A stretch of 5,710 bases of DNA. It comes from Lachnospiraceae bacterium. GTDB lineage: Bacteria > Bacillota > Clostridia > Lachnospirales > Lachnospiraceae. Positions 1 to 5,706 of the stretch are shown here, piece by piece. Below the pieces are notes generated by a model that saw only the letters and a list, made by a program, of their open reading frames with translations, was not told the origin of the DNA and did no database searches. The stretch's first letter is position 1, and every line of letters starts with the position of its first letter. The position numbers were made by a program, and so were the translations under genes. The DNA lies in assembly GCA_900765975.1 (NCBI GenBank), contig CAAFTS010000113.1:1-5710 (forward strand), written 5' to 3'.

Positions 1-113
1 GATAGAAGGTACTAAAATAATATAGGATATAGAAGAAGAGTGTAAGACTGAATTCAGCATGAGAGTGGAATTTACTTTTTCATTCAAGACGTAAAAAGTA
101 AGGTGAAATTACC
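1..113. other. A+T-rich upstream spacer with hairpins, no gene seen
   Basis: No open frame of useful length crosses this stretch on the plus strand. It contains a perfect 9-bp inverted repeat (72-80 with 93-101, 12-base loop, only one G-C pair). An overlapping small hairpin has AAGGT at 100-104 paired with ACCTT at 111-115, followed by a T-rich stretch. A third weak pairing, AATTC 51-55 with GAATT 68-72, would compete with the first. These could be the trailing terminator of a gene lying left of the window. The tail is interrupted (gatttctttt), so the termination call is weak. Confidence 0.35.
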
Positions 114-142
114 TTGATTTCTTTTGGGAATCTTTTTATAAT
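114..142 (+). promoter_or_regulatory. Sigma-A promoter for leuS
   Basis: TTGATT at 114-119 (4 of 6 matches to the -35 consensus) is followed, after exactly 17 bases, by a perfect TATAAT at 137-142. Transcription would start near 149-151 and give a leader of about 75 bases before the leuS ATG. That is too short for a full tRNA-sensing T-box leader. The only minor structure in the leader is TTTC/GAAA around 178-190. Confidence 0.75.
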
Positions 143-226
143 AGATAGGTATGGTATAAAGATATATAAACAGAGAGTTTCTATAGTGAAATAATTGAGA
201 AGAATGAGAAAGGCAGGAACAAGAAT

Positions 227-2659
227 ATGGCACAGAAAATTGTCTATAATCATAAGGCCGTTGAGAAAAAGTGGCGTGAGAACTGGGAAAAGAATCCAGT
301 GAATCCACAGTTTGATGACAACGGAAATAAAAAGCAGAAATATTATTGTCTGGATATGTTTCCGTATCCGTCAGGAAACGGTCTACATGTAGGTCATTGG
401 AGAGGATATGTAATCTCTGATGTATGGAGCCGTTATAAATTACAGCAAGGGTATTATATCGTACATCCGATGGGATGGGATGCATTTGGTCTTCCAGCAG
501 AAAATTATGCTATTAAGATGGGAGTACATCCGGCAATTTCCACAGCAGAGAACGTAAAGAATATCAAGAGACAGATTAATGAAATCGCAGCGCTCTATGA
601 TTGGGATATGGAAGTAAATACAACGGATCCGAATTTCTACAAGTGGACACAGTGGATTTTTGTGAAAATGTTTAAAGAAGGTCTGGCTTACGAGAAAGAA
701 TTTCCGATTAACTGGTGTCCATCTTGTAAGACAGGTCTGGCAAATGAAGAGGTTGTCAATGGAAAATGTGAGCGTTGCGGCGCTGAGGTGACGAAGAAAA
801 ACTTGCGTCAGTGGATGCTCAAGATTACTGCATATGCAGACCGTCTGTTGAATGATCTGGACAAGCTGGACTGGCCGGAGAAGGTAAAGAAGATGCAGGC
901 TGACTGGATTGGAAAATCCTATGGTGCAGAAGTGAATTTCCCGGTAGACGGAAGAGATGAAAAGATTACGGTATATACAACCAGACCGGATACTCTGTAT
1001 GGAGCAACCTTTATGGTACTGGCTCCGGAGCATGAGATGGCAGCATCTCTGGCAATAGATGAGACAAGAGAAGCAGTAGAGAAGTACATTTATGATGCAT
1101 CTATGAAGTCAAACGTAGATCGTTTGCAGGATAAGGAAAAGACAGGTGTATTTACTGGAAGTTATGCGATTAACCCGTTAAGTGGTGCCAAGACACCAAT
1201 CTGGCTGTCTGATTATGTATTGGCAGATTATGGTACAGGTGCGATTATGTGTGTACCGGCCCACGATGATCGTGACTTTGAATTTGCTACCAAATTTAAT
1301 ATTCCGATTATTCAAGTTATTGCAAAAGACGGAAAAGAAATTGAAAATATGACAGAGGCTTATACAGAGGCGGCAGGAACTATGATTAATTCCGGAGAAT
1401 GGAATGGCATGGAGTCTGCAGTACTGAAAAAAGAGGCTCCACATATCATTGAAGAGCGTGGTCTTGGAAAAGCAACTGTAAACTTCAAACTGCGTGACTG
1501 GGTATTCTCACGTCAGCGTTATTGGGGAGAGCCGATTCCGATCATTCACTGTCCGGATTGTGGAAATGTTCCGGTACCGGAAGAAGAACTTCCGCTGCGT
1601 TTGCCGGATGTGGAATCCTATGAGCCGACAGGAACCGGAGAGTCACCACTTGCCGGAATCGAAGAGTGGGTAAATTGTACTTGTCCGGTTTGTGGAAAGC
1701 CAGCAAAACGTGAGACGAATACGATGCCGCAGTGGGCTGGTTCTTCTTGGTATTTCCTGCGTTATGTAGACAGCAAGAATGACAAAGAATTGGTGTCCAG
1801 AGAAAAAGCTGACGAGATGCTGCCGGTAGATATGTATATCGGAGGAGTAGAGCATGCAGTATTGCACCTTCTCTATTCCCGTTTCTATACAAAATTCTTG
1901 TACGATATCGGAGTAGTAGATTTTGACGAGCCATTCCATAAGTTATTCAATCAAGGAATGATTACCGGAAAGAACGGAATCAAGATGAGTAAGTCCAAAG
2001 GAAATGTAGTTTCACCGGATGCTCTGGTAAATGATTATGGATGTGACTCTCTTAGAATGTATGAACTCTTTGTAGGACCACCGGAGCTGGATGCAGAGTG
2101 GGATGACAGAGGGATTGACGGAGTAAACCGTTTCTTAAAACGTCTCTGGAATCTGCTGATGGATAGTATAGAGACAGATGTGCAGCCGACAAAAGAGATG
2201 ATTAAATTGCGCCATAAACTGGTATACGATATTACAACACGTTTGGAAAGTTTCAGCCTGAATACCGTTATCTCCGGATTTATGGAATATAATAATAAAT
2301 TTATCGATCTTGCAAAGAAAACAGGTGGAATCGACCACGAAACATTAGAGACAATAGCAGTTCTTTTGTCACCGTTTGCACCACATTTTGCAGAAGAAAT
2401 GTGGGAACAGTTAGGACACAAGGAAACTGTATTCAAAGCAGGATGGCCAACCTATGATGAAAGCGCAATGAAAGATGATGAAATTGAAGTTCCGGTGCAG
2501 ATTAACGGAAAAACAAGAGCAGTTATCAGCATTGCGGCAGAGGCAACAAAAGAAGAAGCAATTGCAGCAGGAAGAGAAGCAGTGGCAGATAAATTGACAG
2601 GTACGATTATCAAAGAAATCTATGTGCCGAAAAAGATTATAAATATTGTGCAGAAGTAA
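227..2659 (+). CDS. leuS: Leucyl-tRNA synthetase (class Ia)
   Basis: This cytoplasmic enzyme charges tRNA-Leu with leucine using ATP. It is 810 aa, a normal bacterial length, and looks intact. The HIGH-type signature is HVGH at residues 54-57, preceded by PYPSGNG. KMSKS is at 586-590. The conserved stretch LRDWVFSRQRYWGEPIP is at 422-438. The CP1 editing domain, which hydrolyses mischarged tRNA, shows TTRPDT at 251-256 and GTGAIMCVPAHDDRDFEFA around 336-354. Two cysteine clusters look like zinc knuckles: C164/C167 with C181/C184, and C442/C445 with C486/C489. The anticodon-binding helical domain spans about 650-740, and a small C-terminal domain (VQINGKTR at 757-764) follows. The start is supported by an AGGCAGGAA ribosome site at 211-219, 7 bases before the ATG. 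It appears to be transcribed alone from the promoter at 114-142 and ends at a strong stem-loop. Confidence 0.98.
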   Translation: MAQKIVYNHKAVEKKWRENWEKNPVNPQFDDNGNKKQKYYCLDMFPYPSGNGLHVGHWRGYVISDVWSRYKLQQGYYIVHPMGWDAFGLPAENYAIKMGVHPAISTAENVKNIKRQINEIAALYDWDMEVNTTDPNFYKWTQWIFVKMFKEGLAYEKEFPINWCPSCKTGLANEEVVNGKCERCGAEVTKKNLRQWMLKITAYADRLLNDLDKLDWPEKVKKMQADWIGKSYGAEVNFPVDGRDEKITVYTTRPDTLYGATFMVLAPEHEMAASLAIDETREAVEKYIYDASMKSNVDRLQDKEKTGVFTGSYAINPLSGAKTPIWLSDYVLADYGTGAIMCVPAHDDRDFEFATKFNIPIIQVIAKDGKEIENMTEAYTEAAGTMINSGEWNGMESAVLKKEAPHIIEERGLGKATVNFKLRDWVFSRQRYWGEPIPIIHCPDCGNVPVPEEELPLRLPDVESYEPTGTGESPLAGIEEWVNCTCPVCGKPAKRETNTMPQWAGSSWYFLRYVDSKNDKELVSREKADEMLPVDMYIGGVEHAVLHLLYSRFYTKFLYDIGVVDFDEPFHKLFNQGMITGKNGIKMSKSKGNVVSPDALVNDYGCDSLRMYELFVGPPELDAEWDDRGIDGVNRFLKRLWNLLMDSIETDVQPTKEMIKLRHKLVYDITTRLESFSLNTVISGFMEYNNKFIDLAKKTGGIDHETLETIAVLLSPFAPHFAEEMWEQLGHKETVFKAGWPTYDESAMKDDEIEVPVQINGKTRAVISIAAEATKEEAIAAGREAVADKLTGTIIKEIYVPKKIINIVQK

Positions 2660-2671
2660 GCTGCGTAAAGA

Positions 2672-2717
2672 AAAGAGATATGCACACCTTTGCTTGCAAA
2701 GAGGTGCATATCTCTTT
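2672..2717 (+). terminator. Stem-loop terminator after leuS
   Basis: Arms 2672-2685 and 2704-2717 form a perfect 14-bp stem. Inside it are a 2x2 mismatch, five more pairs (2688-2692 with 2697-2701) and a CTTG tetraloop. It lies 12 bases after the leuS stop. The T-tract on the plus strand is short (TCTCTTTGAATTTAT). On the minus strand the hairpin would be followed by TTTTCTTT, a better tail, so it may act in both directions. Confidence 0.7.
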
Positions 2718-2750
2718 GAATTTATGGGGCGTATGCTAGTAGCAACCGTT

Positions 2751-2789
2751 AGTTGACATATTTCCAAGTAGAAATGGTTGTCTGCAACT
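2751..2789 (+). other. Imperfect hairpin in the leuS-regulator spacer
   Basis: AGTTG 2751-2755 pairs with CAACT 2785-2789, ACA 2756-2758 with TGT 2779-2781, and ATTTC 2760-2764 with GAAAT 2771-2775. That makes 13 pairs with two bulges around the loop CAAGTA. It includes a perfect TTGACA (2753-2758), but no -10 is found at the right distance. It may be an operator for the adjacent HTH regulator, a leader structure, or chance. Confidence 0.3.
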
Positions 2790-2806
2790 GCTAAAATTGT
2801 TATGTT
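2778..2806 (+). promoter_or_regulatory. Possible weak promoter for the XRE regulator
   Basis: TTGTCT (2778-2783) and TATGTT (2801-2806) are separated by 17 bases, each matching 4 of 6 consensus positions. The transcript would begin near 2813, about 43 bases before the chosen start codon. The -35 half overlaps the hairpin at 2751-2789, as an operator would. This is a weak match; a transcript from further upstream is also possible. Confidence 0.25.
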
Positions 2807-2855
2807 AGATGTAATTTAAGTGAGAATAAAACAAGTTATCATTGGAGGAATGAGT

Positions 2856-3863
2856 ATGATTTTAGCAGACAAAATCACAGATTTACGAAAGAAGAATGGA
2901 TGGTCACAAGAAGAACTCGCAAATCAGCTTGGGGTTTCACGTCAGGCGGTTTCGAAATGGGAAGGTTCTTCATCTATTCCGGATTTGGATAAAATTATTC
3001 GGATGAGCAATATTTTTGAGGTTAGCACAGATTATCTTTTAAAGGATTCTCTTGAAGAGCCAAGTGATGATAGAGAAATGCTGGAAAATAAAACAGCAGA
3101 TTATAGAATGGATGAAGAAAATATACAGATGGTTTCTATGGAAACAGCAAATGTTTATCTGAATCTTTTACAAAATGTTTCTTCTAAGATAGCATTAGGA
3201 GTATCGCTTTGTATTTTGTCACCGGTAACTTTGATTGGGCTTGCAGGATTGTCTGATGAAGAAGGTGGATATGTTATTTCAGAGGCGGCAGCAGTTGGTG
3301 TAGGAATGACGATACTTCTGTTGTTGGTTGCAATGGCAGTCGGAGTATTTCTGATGTATGGAAGAAAAATAGAAGTCTATGATTTCCTTGAGCAAGAACC
3401 AATAGAGTTGGCTTATGGGGTAAAGGGCTTGGTTGAAAAAGAAAAACATGCATATGAAGCGACTCATAGTCGAAATCTCGTACTGGGAGTAGTGCTCTGC
3501 ATTCTGAGTGCAGTACCGATTATGGTCTTGGCAGTATCAGATGAAAATGGCATGTTAGTAATACTTGGTGTGGATTTGTGTCTCATTTTAGTAGCGATTG
3601 GAGTATTTTTACTTGTTTCTACAGGAATCATATATGGAGGTTTTCAGAAACTTCTAGAAGAGGGAGATTATACAAGACGTAAGAAACTTGAAAATAAGAG
3701 AAATAATGTTATTGATAAAATATATTGGTGTTCAGTGACTGCAATTTATCTTGGTTGGAGTTTTATAACGATGGAATGGGAAAAGACATGGATCATCTGG
3801 CCGGTAGCAGGAGTCTTTTATGGAGCAGTTATAGGGATTGGTTCTGTTGTTCGAAAGATTTGA
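2856..3863 (+). CDS. XRE-family HTH regulator with six membrane segments
   Basis: This 335-aa protein has an N-terminal Cro/C1-type HTH (about residues 4-64). Helix 2 begins at SQEELANQLGV (17-27) and the recognition helix is SRQAVSKWE (28-36), followed by the usual IPDLDKIIRMSNIFEVSTDYLL. An acidic linker (65-105) leads to hydrophobic segments at about 111-132, 143-168, 208-227, 233-260, 286-304 and 311-331. The first two pairs of segments are a duplication (see findings). The HTH-plus-membrane layout suggests a membrane-tethered DNA-binding regulator sensing an envelope or membrane signal; the signal is unknown. The frame is open to a GTG at 2820. The GGAGG at 2844-2848 lies 7 bases before the ATG at 2856 but only 1 base before the ATG at 2850, so 2856 is preferred. 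A GNAT gene follows and may be in the same transcript. Confidence 0.9.
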   Translation: MILADKITDLRKKNGWSQEELANQLGVSRQAVSKWEGSSSIPDLDKIIRMSNIFEVSTDYLLKDSLEEPSDDREMLENKTADYRMDEENIQMVSMETANVYLNLLQNVSSKIALGVSLCILSPVTLIGLAGLSDEEGGYVISEAAAVGVGMTILLLLVAMAVGVFLMYGRKIEVYDFLEQEPIELAYGVKGLVEKEKHAYEATHSRNLVLGVVLCILSAVPIMVLAVSDENGMLVILGVDLCLILVAIGVFLLVSTGIIYGGFQKLLEEGDYTRRKKLENKRNNVIDKIYWCSVTAIYLGWSFITMEWEKTWIIWPVAGVFYGAVIGIGSVVRKI

Positions 3864-3880
3864 AGTTGGTAGAGAGGTAG

Positions 3881-3903
3881 GGATGATGAAATAATGATCA
3901 TCC
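3881..3903 (+). other. Small hairpin between regulator and acetyltransferase
   Basis: GGATGAT (3881-3887) and ATCATCC (3897-3903) form a perfect 7-bp stem with a 9-base A+T-rich loop. No T-tract follows, so it is unlikely to end transcription. It could be an operator, an mRNA processing or stabilising element, or incidental. A weak promoter-like pair (TTGGTA 3866-3871, AATAAT 3890-3895, 18-base spacer) overlaps it, so separate transcription of the acetyltransferase gene cannot be excluded. Confidence 0.35.
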
Positions 3904-3952
3904 GGTGTCTGGTGAAATATCTGTAAAAATAAAGAATATGGAGATATAAGAA

Positions 3953-4399
3953 GTGGAAATTAGAAAATATCTGGAATCAGATTGCAAGATTTTATCAGAA
4001 TTATTTTATAATACAGTCCATACCGTTAATGCCAAAGACTATACGAAAGAGCAGCTTGATGTATGGGTAACGGGCGAAGTGGATTTGGAAAAATGGAATC
4101 AATCCTTGAAAGAACATTATAGTGTTGTTGCTGTTGAGGGTGAGGTTATTGTAGGATTTGGAGATATAGATTCGACAGGCTATCTTGACCGTTTATTTGT
4201 TCATGCAGACTATCAAAGAAAAGGGATTGCAACAGCTATTTGTAATCAATTAGAGCAGGCGGTTCAAGGAAACATTGTTACTCACGCATCTATTACGGCA
4301 AGACCTTTTTTTGAAAAAAGAGGATATACAGTTGTGAAAGAACAGCAGGTGGAACGACAAGGGATTTTTCTTACAAATTTTATTATGATAAAGGAATGA
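3953..4399 (+). CDS. GNAT-family N-acetyltransferase, YafP-like
   Basis: This 148-aa single-domain GNAT protein would transfer an acetyl group from acetyl-CoA to an amine; its substrate cannot be told from sequence. Motif A is visible as YLDRLFVHADYQRKGIATAI (77-96), with the pyrophosphate-binding QRKGIA loop at 88-93. The C-terminal motif is ASITARPFFEKRGYTVVKEQ (112-131), ending in FLTNFIMIKE. From memory the whole layout, especially the SITAxPFFE segment and the TNF.M ending, closely resembles Escherichia coli YafP. The start is a GTG with GGAG at 3940-3943, 9 bases upstream; no better-placed ATG is available. It lies 89 bases after the membrane regulator on the same strand. Operon membership is likely but not certain. 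A 17-bp hairpin follows the stop. Confidence 0.9.
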   Translation: MEIRKYLESDCKILSELFYNTVHTVNAKDYTKEQLDVWVTGEVDLEKWNQSLKEHYSVVAVEGEVIVGFGDIDSTGYLDRLFVHADYQRKGIATAICNQLEQAVQGNIVTHASITARPFFEKRGYTVVKEQQVERQGIFLTNFIMIKE

Positions 4400-4413
4400 T
4401 TAATAGCATTATA

Positions 4414-4460
4414 ATAGAGTAGAGGACTCGGGAGGTTTAGATTCGAGTCCTTTACTCTAT
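4414..4460. terminator. Long hairpin between convergent genes
   Basis: ATAGAGTA (4414-4421) pairs with TACTCTAT (4453-4460), a G-T wobble joins 4422 and 4452, and AGGACTCG (4423-4430) pairs with CGAGTCCT (4444-4451). The result is a continuous 17-bp stem with a 13-base loop. It sits 14 bases after the acetyltransferase stop and 17 bases beyond the nuclease stop on the other strand. A shared bidirectional terminator is the natural reading. Neither side has a true T-run, so it may instead mainly stabilise or protect 3' ends. Confidence 0.6.
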
Positions 4461-4477
4461 ATGTAGATTGTAATTCA

Positions 4478-4717
4478 TTATAAACCAAATTCCTTGAATA
4501 GTTGCTGTTGGTATTCCGGATTTGTAGCTGATTTAAGAATATCTTCGTTACGTCCAAGCTCTAACAATTTCTGGTTTAAAGTGTTTACCCTACGTGTTCC
4601 GTCTTGTAGACCGCTGTTGAAACCAGTGTCAAATCCTGATTTTCCAGCCTTTTTCTTAGCTTCCTCTATCTCATCTGCGTATTCTTCTCTTATCCATTCT
4701 CTCATTGCTTCGCACAT
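4478..4717 (-). CDS. Possible internal C-terminal product of the Rpn gene (79 aa)
   Basis: Within the nuclease gene and in the same frame, GAGGAGG (4726-4732) lies 8 bases before the ATG that encodes Met224. Translation from it would yield a 79-aa protein beginning MCEAMREWIREEYADEIEEA. It would hold only the charged helical C-terminal region and lack the D51/E78/K80 nuclease core. The nearby in-frame ATGs (Met207, Met211) have no comparable ribosome site. It is known that rpn genes elsewhere make a small C-terminal protein from an internal start, which binds and blocks the full-length nuclease. That this gene does so is inference. A TATTAT at 4758-4763 could be a -10 for a private transcript, but no good -35 accompanies it. 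The SD-like codons could also just encode Glu-Glu-Ala. Confidence 0.45.
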   Translation of the reverse strand: MCEAMREWIREEYADEIEEAKKKAGKSGFDTGFNSGLQDGTRRVNTLNQKLLELGRNEDILKSATNPEYQQQLFKEFGL

Positions 4718-5386
4718 GTTTTTCGCCTCCTCGAATTGATGCTTATTTGCTCTCATAATAATATCCATGACGGATTGGTAAAGTGTATTTGTTCGGTGTT
4801 TTTGATAGTCTTCAGCCAAAGCCGCGGTAAGATTCATGTCTTTTAGGTCATTTGTAAGACCCTTTAGCCACAGATTTTCTTTGGAAGACAGTTTGCTTGT
4901 TACAATAAATTGTATCGGGATAAAATCACCGAGTAGATAATAAATTCCTTTTTCAATTTTTTGAATTTTGAAATTACGTTCCGTTGTTAAATGTCGGAGC
5001 AGTTTCTGTGGATATCGATGGCTGATAAAAGTAATTGTTAAATCCTGTATGGAAATGATGTTTGTAGAAGGAGTATCTGCTTTGTAAAAGCAGGTATATC
5101 CATATACTTTGTAAAAGTCATCAATGCTCAGGTAATCATCGGGACTCTTATATTCTACGATATTATGTTTTTTGAAAATCCGTCCGATATTTTTTCTGAT
5201 TTTGTGTTTTGTTTCATTTTTAATAATCAGAATATCAATTGCCATCGGTTTCGTTCCGAGTTGGTGTTCATCCTCGAAATTTAAAAACTCCTTTTCCTCT
5301 GCCAACTCAATCTGTAGTCCCGCATAATTTGCCGGATGCCATTGGAGCGGGCGCTCTTTTGGAATTTTTATTTTGCATTTTTCCAT
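4478..5386 (-). CDS. Rpn-family PD-(D/E)XK nuclease-like protein
   Basis: This 302-aa protein has a putative PD-(D/E)XK nuclease core near its N terminus. Asp51 lies in MAIDILII and Glu78/Lys80 in NIVEYKSPDDYLSIDDFYKVYGY, giving the D-x(n)-E-x-K pattern of the Rpn (recombination-promoting nuclease, 'putative transposase') group. Homologues in gut Clostridia are often misnamed as transposases or metabolic enzymes. A middle region (about 105-215) is followed by a charged helical C-terminal region. The latter contains a run of glycines four residues apart (248-263) and the ending ATNPEYQQQLFKEFGL. The start is firm: AAGGAGG (5394-5400) lies 7 bases before the ATG. Known Rpn proteins are Mg-dependent DNA endonucleases, and some act in phage defence. 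Activity here is inferred from the motif only. The gene converges on the acetyltransferase gene. An internal start and a switchable leader are described separately. Confidence 0.85.
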   Translation of the reverse strand: MEKCKIKIPKERPLQWHPANYAGLQIELAEEKEFLNFEDEHQLGTKPMAIDILIIKNETKHKIRKNIGRIFKKHNIVEYKSPDDYLSIDDFYKVYGYTCFYKADTPSTNIISIQDLTITFISHRYPQKLLRHLTTERNFKIQKIEKGIYYLLGDFIPIQFIVTSKLSSKENLWLKGLTNDLKDMNLTAALAEDYQKHRTNTLYQSVMDIIMRANKHQFEEAKNMCEAMREWIREEYADEIEEAKKKAGKSGFDTGFNSGLQDGTRRVNTLNQKLLELGRNEDILKSATNPEYQQQLFKEFGL

Positions 5387-5391
5387 CTACA

Positions 5392-5440
5392 AACCTCCTT
5401 ATGAAATTGTTACAGGAGATTTGTCATCTGAAAACTCCTG
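5392..5440 (-). promoter_or_regulatory. Nuclease gene leader with two exclusive RNA structures
   Basis: Reading the minus strand, CAGGAG (5435-5440) can pair with CTCCTG (5413-5418), plus three inner A-U pairs. Alternatively, AATCTCCT (5414-5421) can pair over 8 bp, one of them a wobble, with AGGAGGTT (5392-5399). The second pairing covers the nuclease gene's Shine-Dalgarno sequence. Both use the same CTCCT, so only one can form at a time. This is the shape of a translational on/off switch, but no ligand-binding domain is recognised and no energies were calculated. Confidence 0.4.
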
Positions 5441-5481
5441 CTTAGTTAAAATGGTAATTGAAAGCATGAATTTTCAGAAAT

Positions 5482-5498
5482 GCAGAAACAGTTTCTGC
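5482..5498. repeat. Perfect palindrome upstream of the nuclease gene
   Basis: GCAGAAAC (5482-5489) and GTTTCTGC (5491-5498) are perfect inverted copies around a single A. It lies about 95 bases upstream of the nuclease start. A dimeric repressor operator is the obvious reading. As RNA it would form a 7-bp hairpin with loop CAG. Neighbouring TTTCAGAAA (5472-5480) is a smaller palindrome of related sequence. It does not match the Gram-positive LexA box as I know it. Confidence 0.5.
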
Positions 5499-5676
5499 GA
5501 AATGAAATATCTCAGATATAGGAGCATGGCTCCAAAAGAGTATAGAAAATATGCTTTTCATCAGTTTAGCACAGGGATTTTGAAATTGCAATGTGATTCT
5601 CAGTTGCCTGTGTGTTATTATTTGTATAGGTGTCAATGATTGGTAACACTTCACCCCAAATGTAATGTCAAGGATA

Positions 5677-5706
5677 AGGTGGAGATTCCCAAAGGGAATA
5701 CTACCT
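5677..5706. other. Strong hairpin at the right edge
   Basis: AGGTGG (5677-5682) pairs with CTACCT (5701-5706, one wobble) and ATTCCC (5685-5690) pairs with GGGAAT (5694-5699) around an AAA loop, with a small internal loop between them. GTC 5667-5669 can add pairs with GAC 5707-5709. No T-tract is visible before the window ends. It could be part of a structured leader, an RNA gene, or the end of a mobile element beyond the window; the sequence shown does not decide. Confidence 0.4.

Noticed and set aside
59..75. GAGAGTGGAATT resembles the T-box core (AGGGTGGnACCGCG).
   Set aside because: The conserved ACCGCG half is absent, no paired terminator with a U-run follows, and a strong promoter lies downstream of it, so it would not be in the main leuS leader.
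440..1033. Minus-strand 197-aa open frame opposite leuS.
   Set aside because: It is a shadow of the leuS coding frame, rich in Cys, His and Ile as expected of antisense translation, and has no domain.
2820..2855. Longer form of the XRE regulator starting at GTG 2820.
   Set aside because: No ribosome site precedes it, and GGAGG at 2844-2848 is placed correctly for ATG 2856. The extra 12 residues are also not part of the normal HTH start.
4478..5386. Annotation of the Rpn gene as a true transposase or mobile element.
   Set aside because: No terminal inverted repeats or target duplications flank it, and the protein shows a PD-(D/E)XK pattern rather than a DDE or serine/tyrosine transposase core.
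5631..5636. Minus-strand TTGACA as the -35 of the nuclease gene.
   Set aside because: No acceptable -10 occurs 16-18 bases downstream; the A+T-rich TATACAAATAATAA is too close.
5373..5639. Plus-strand 88-aa open frame in the right spacer.
   Set aside because: It starts inside the antisense of the nuclease gene, lacks a ribosome site, has no recognisable family, and its composition looks like random translation.
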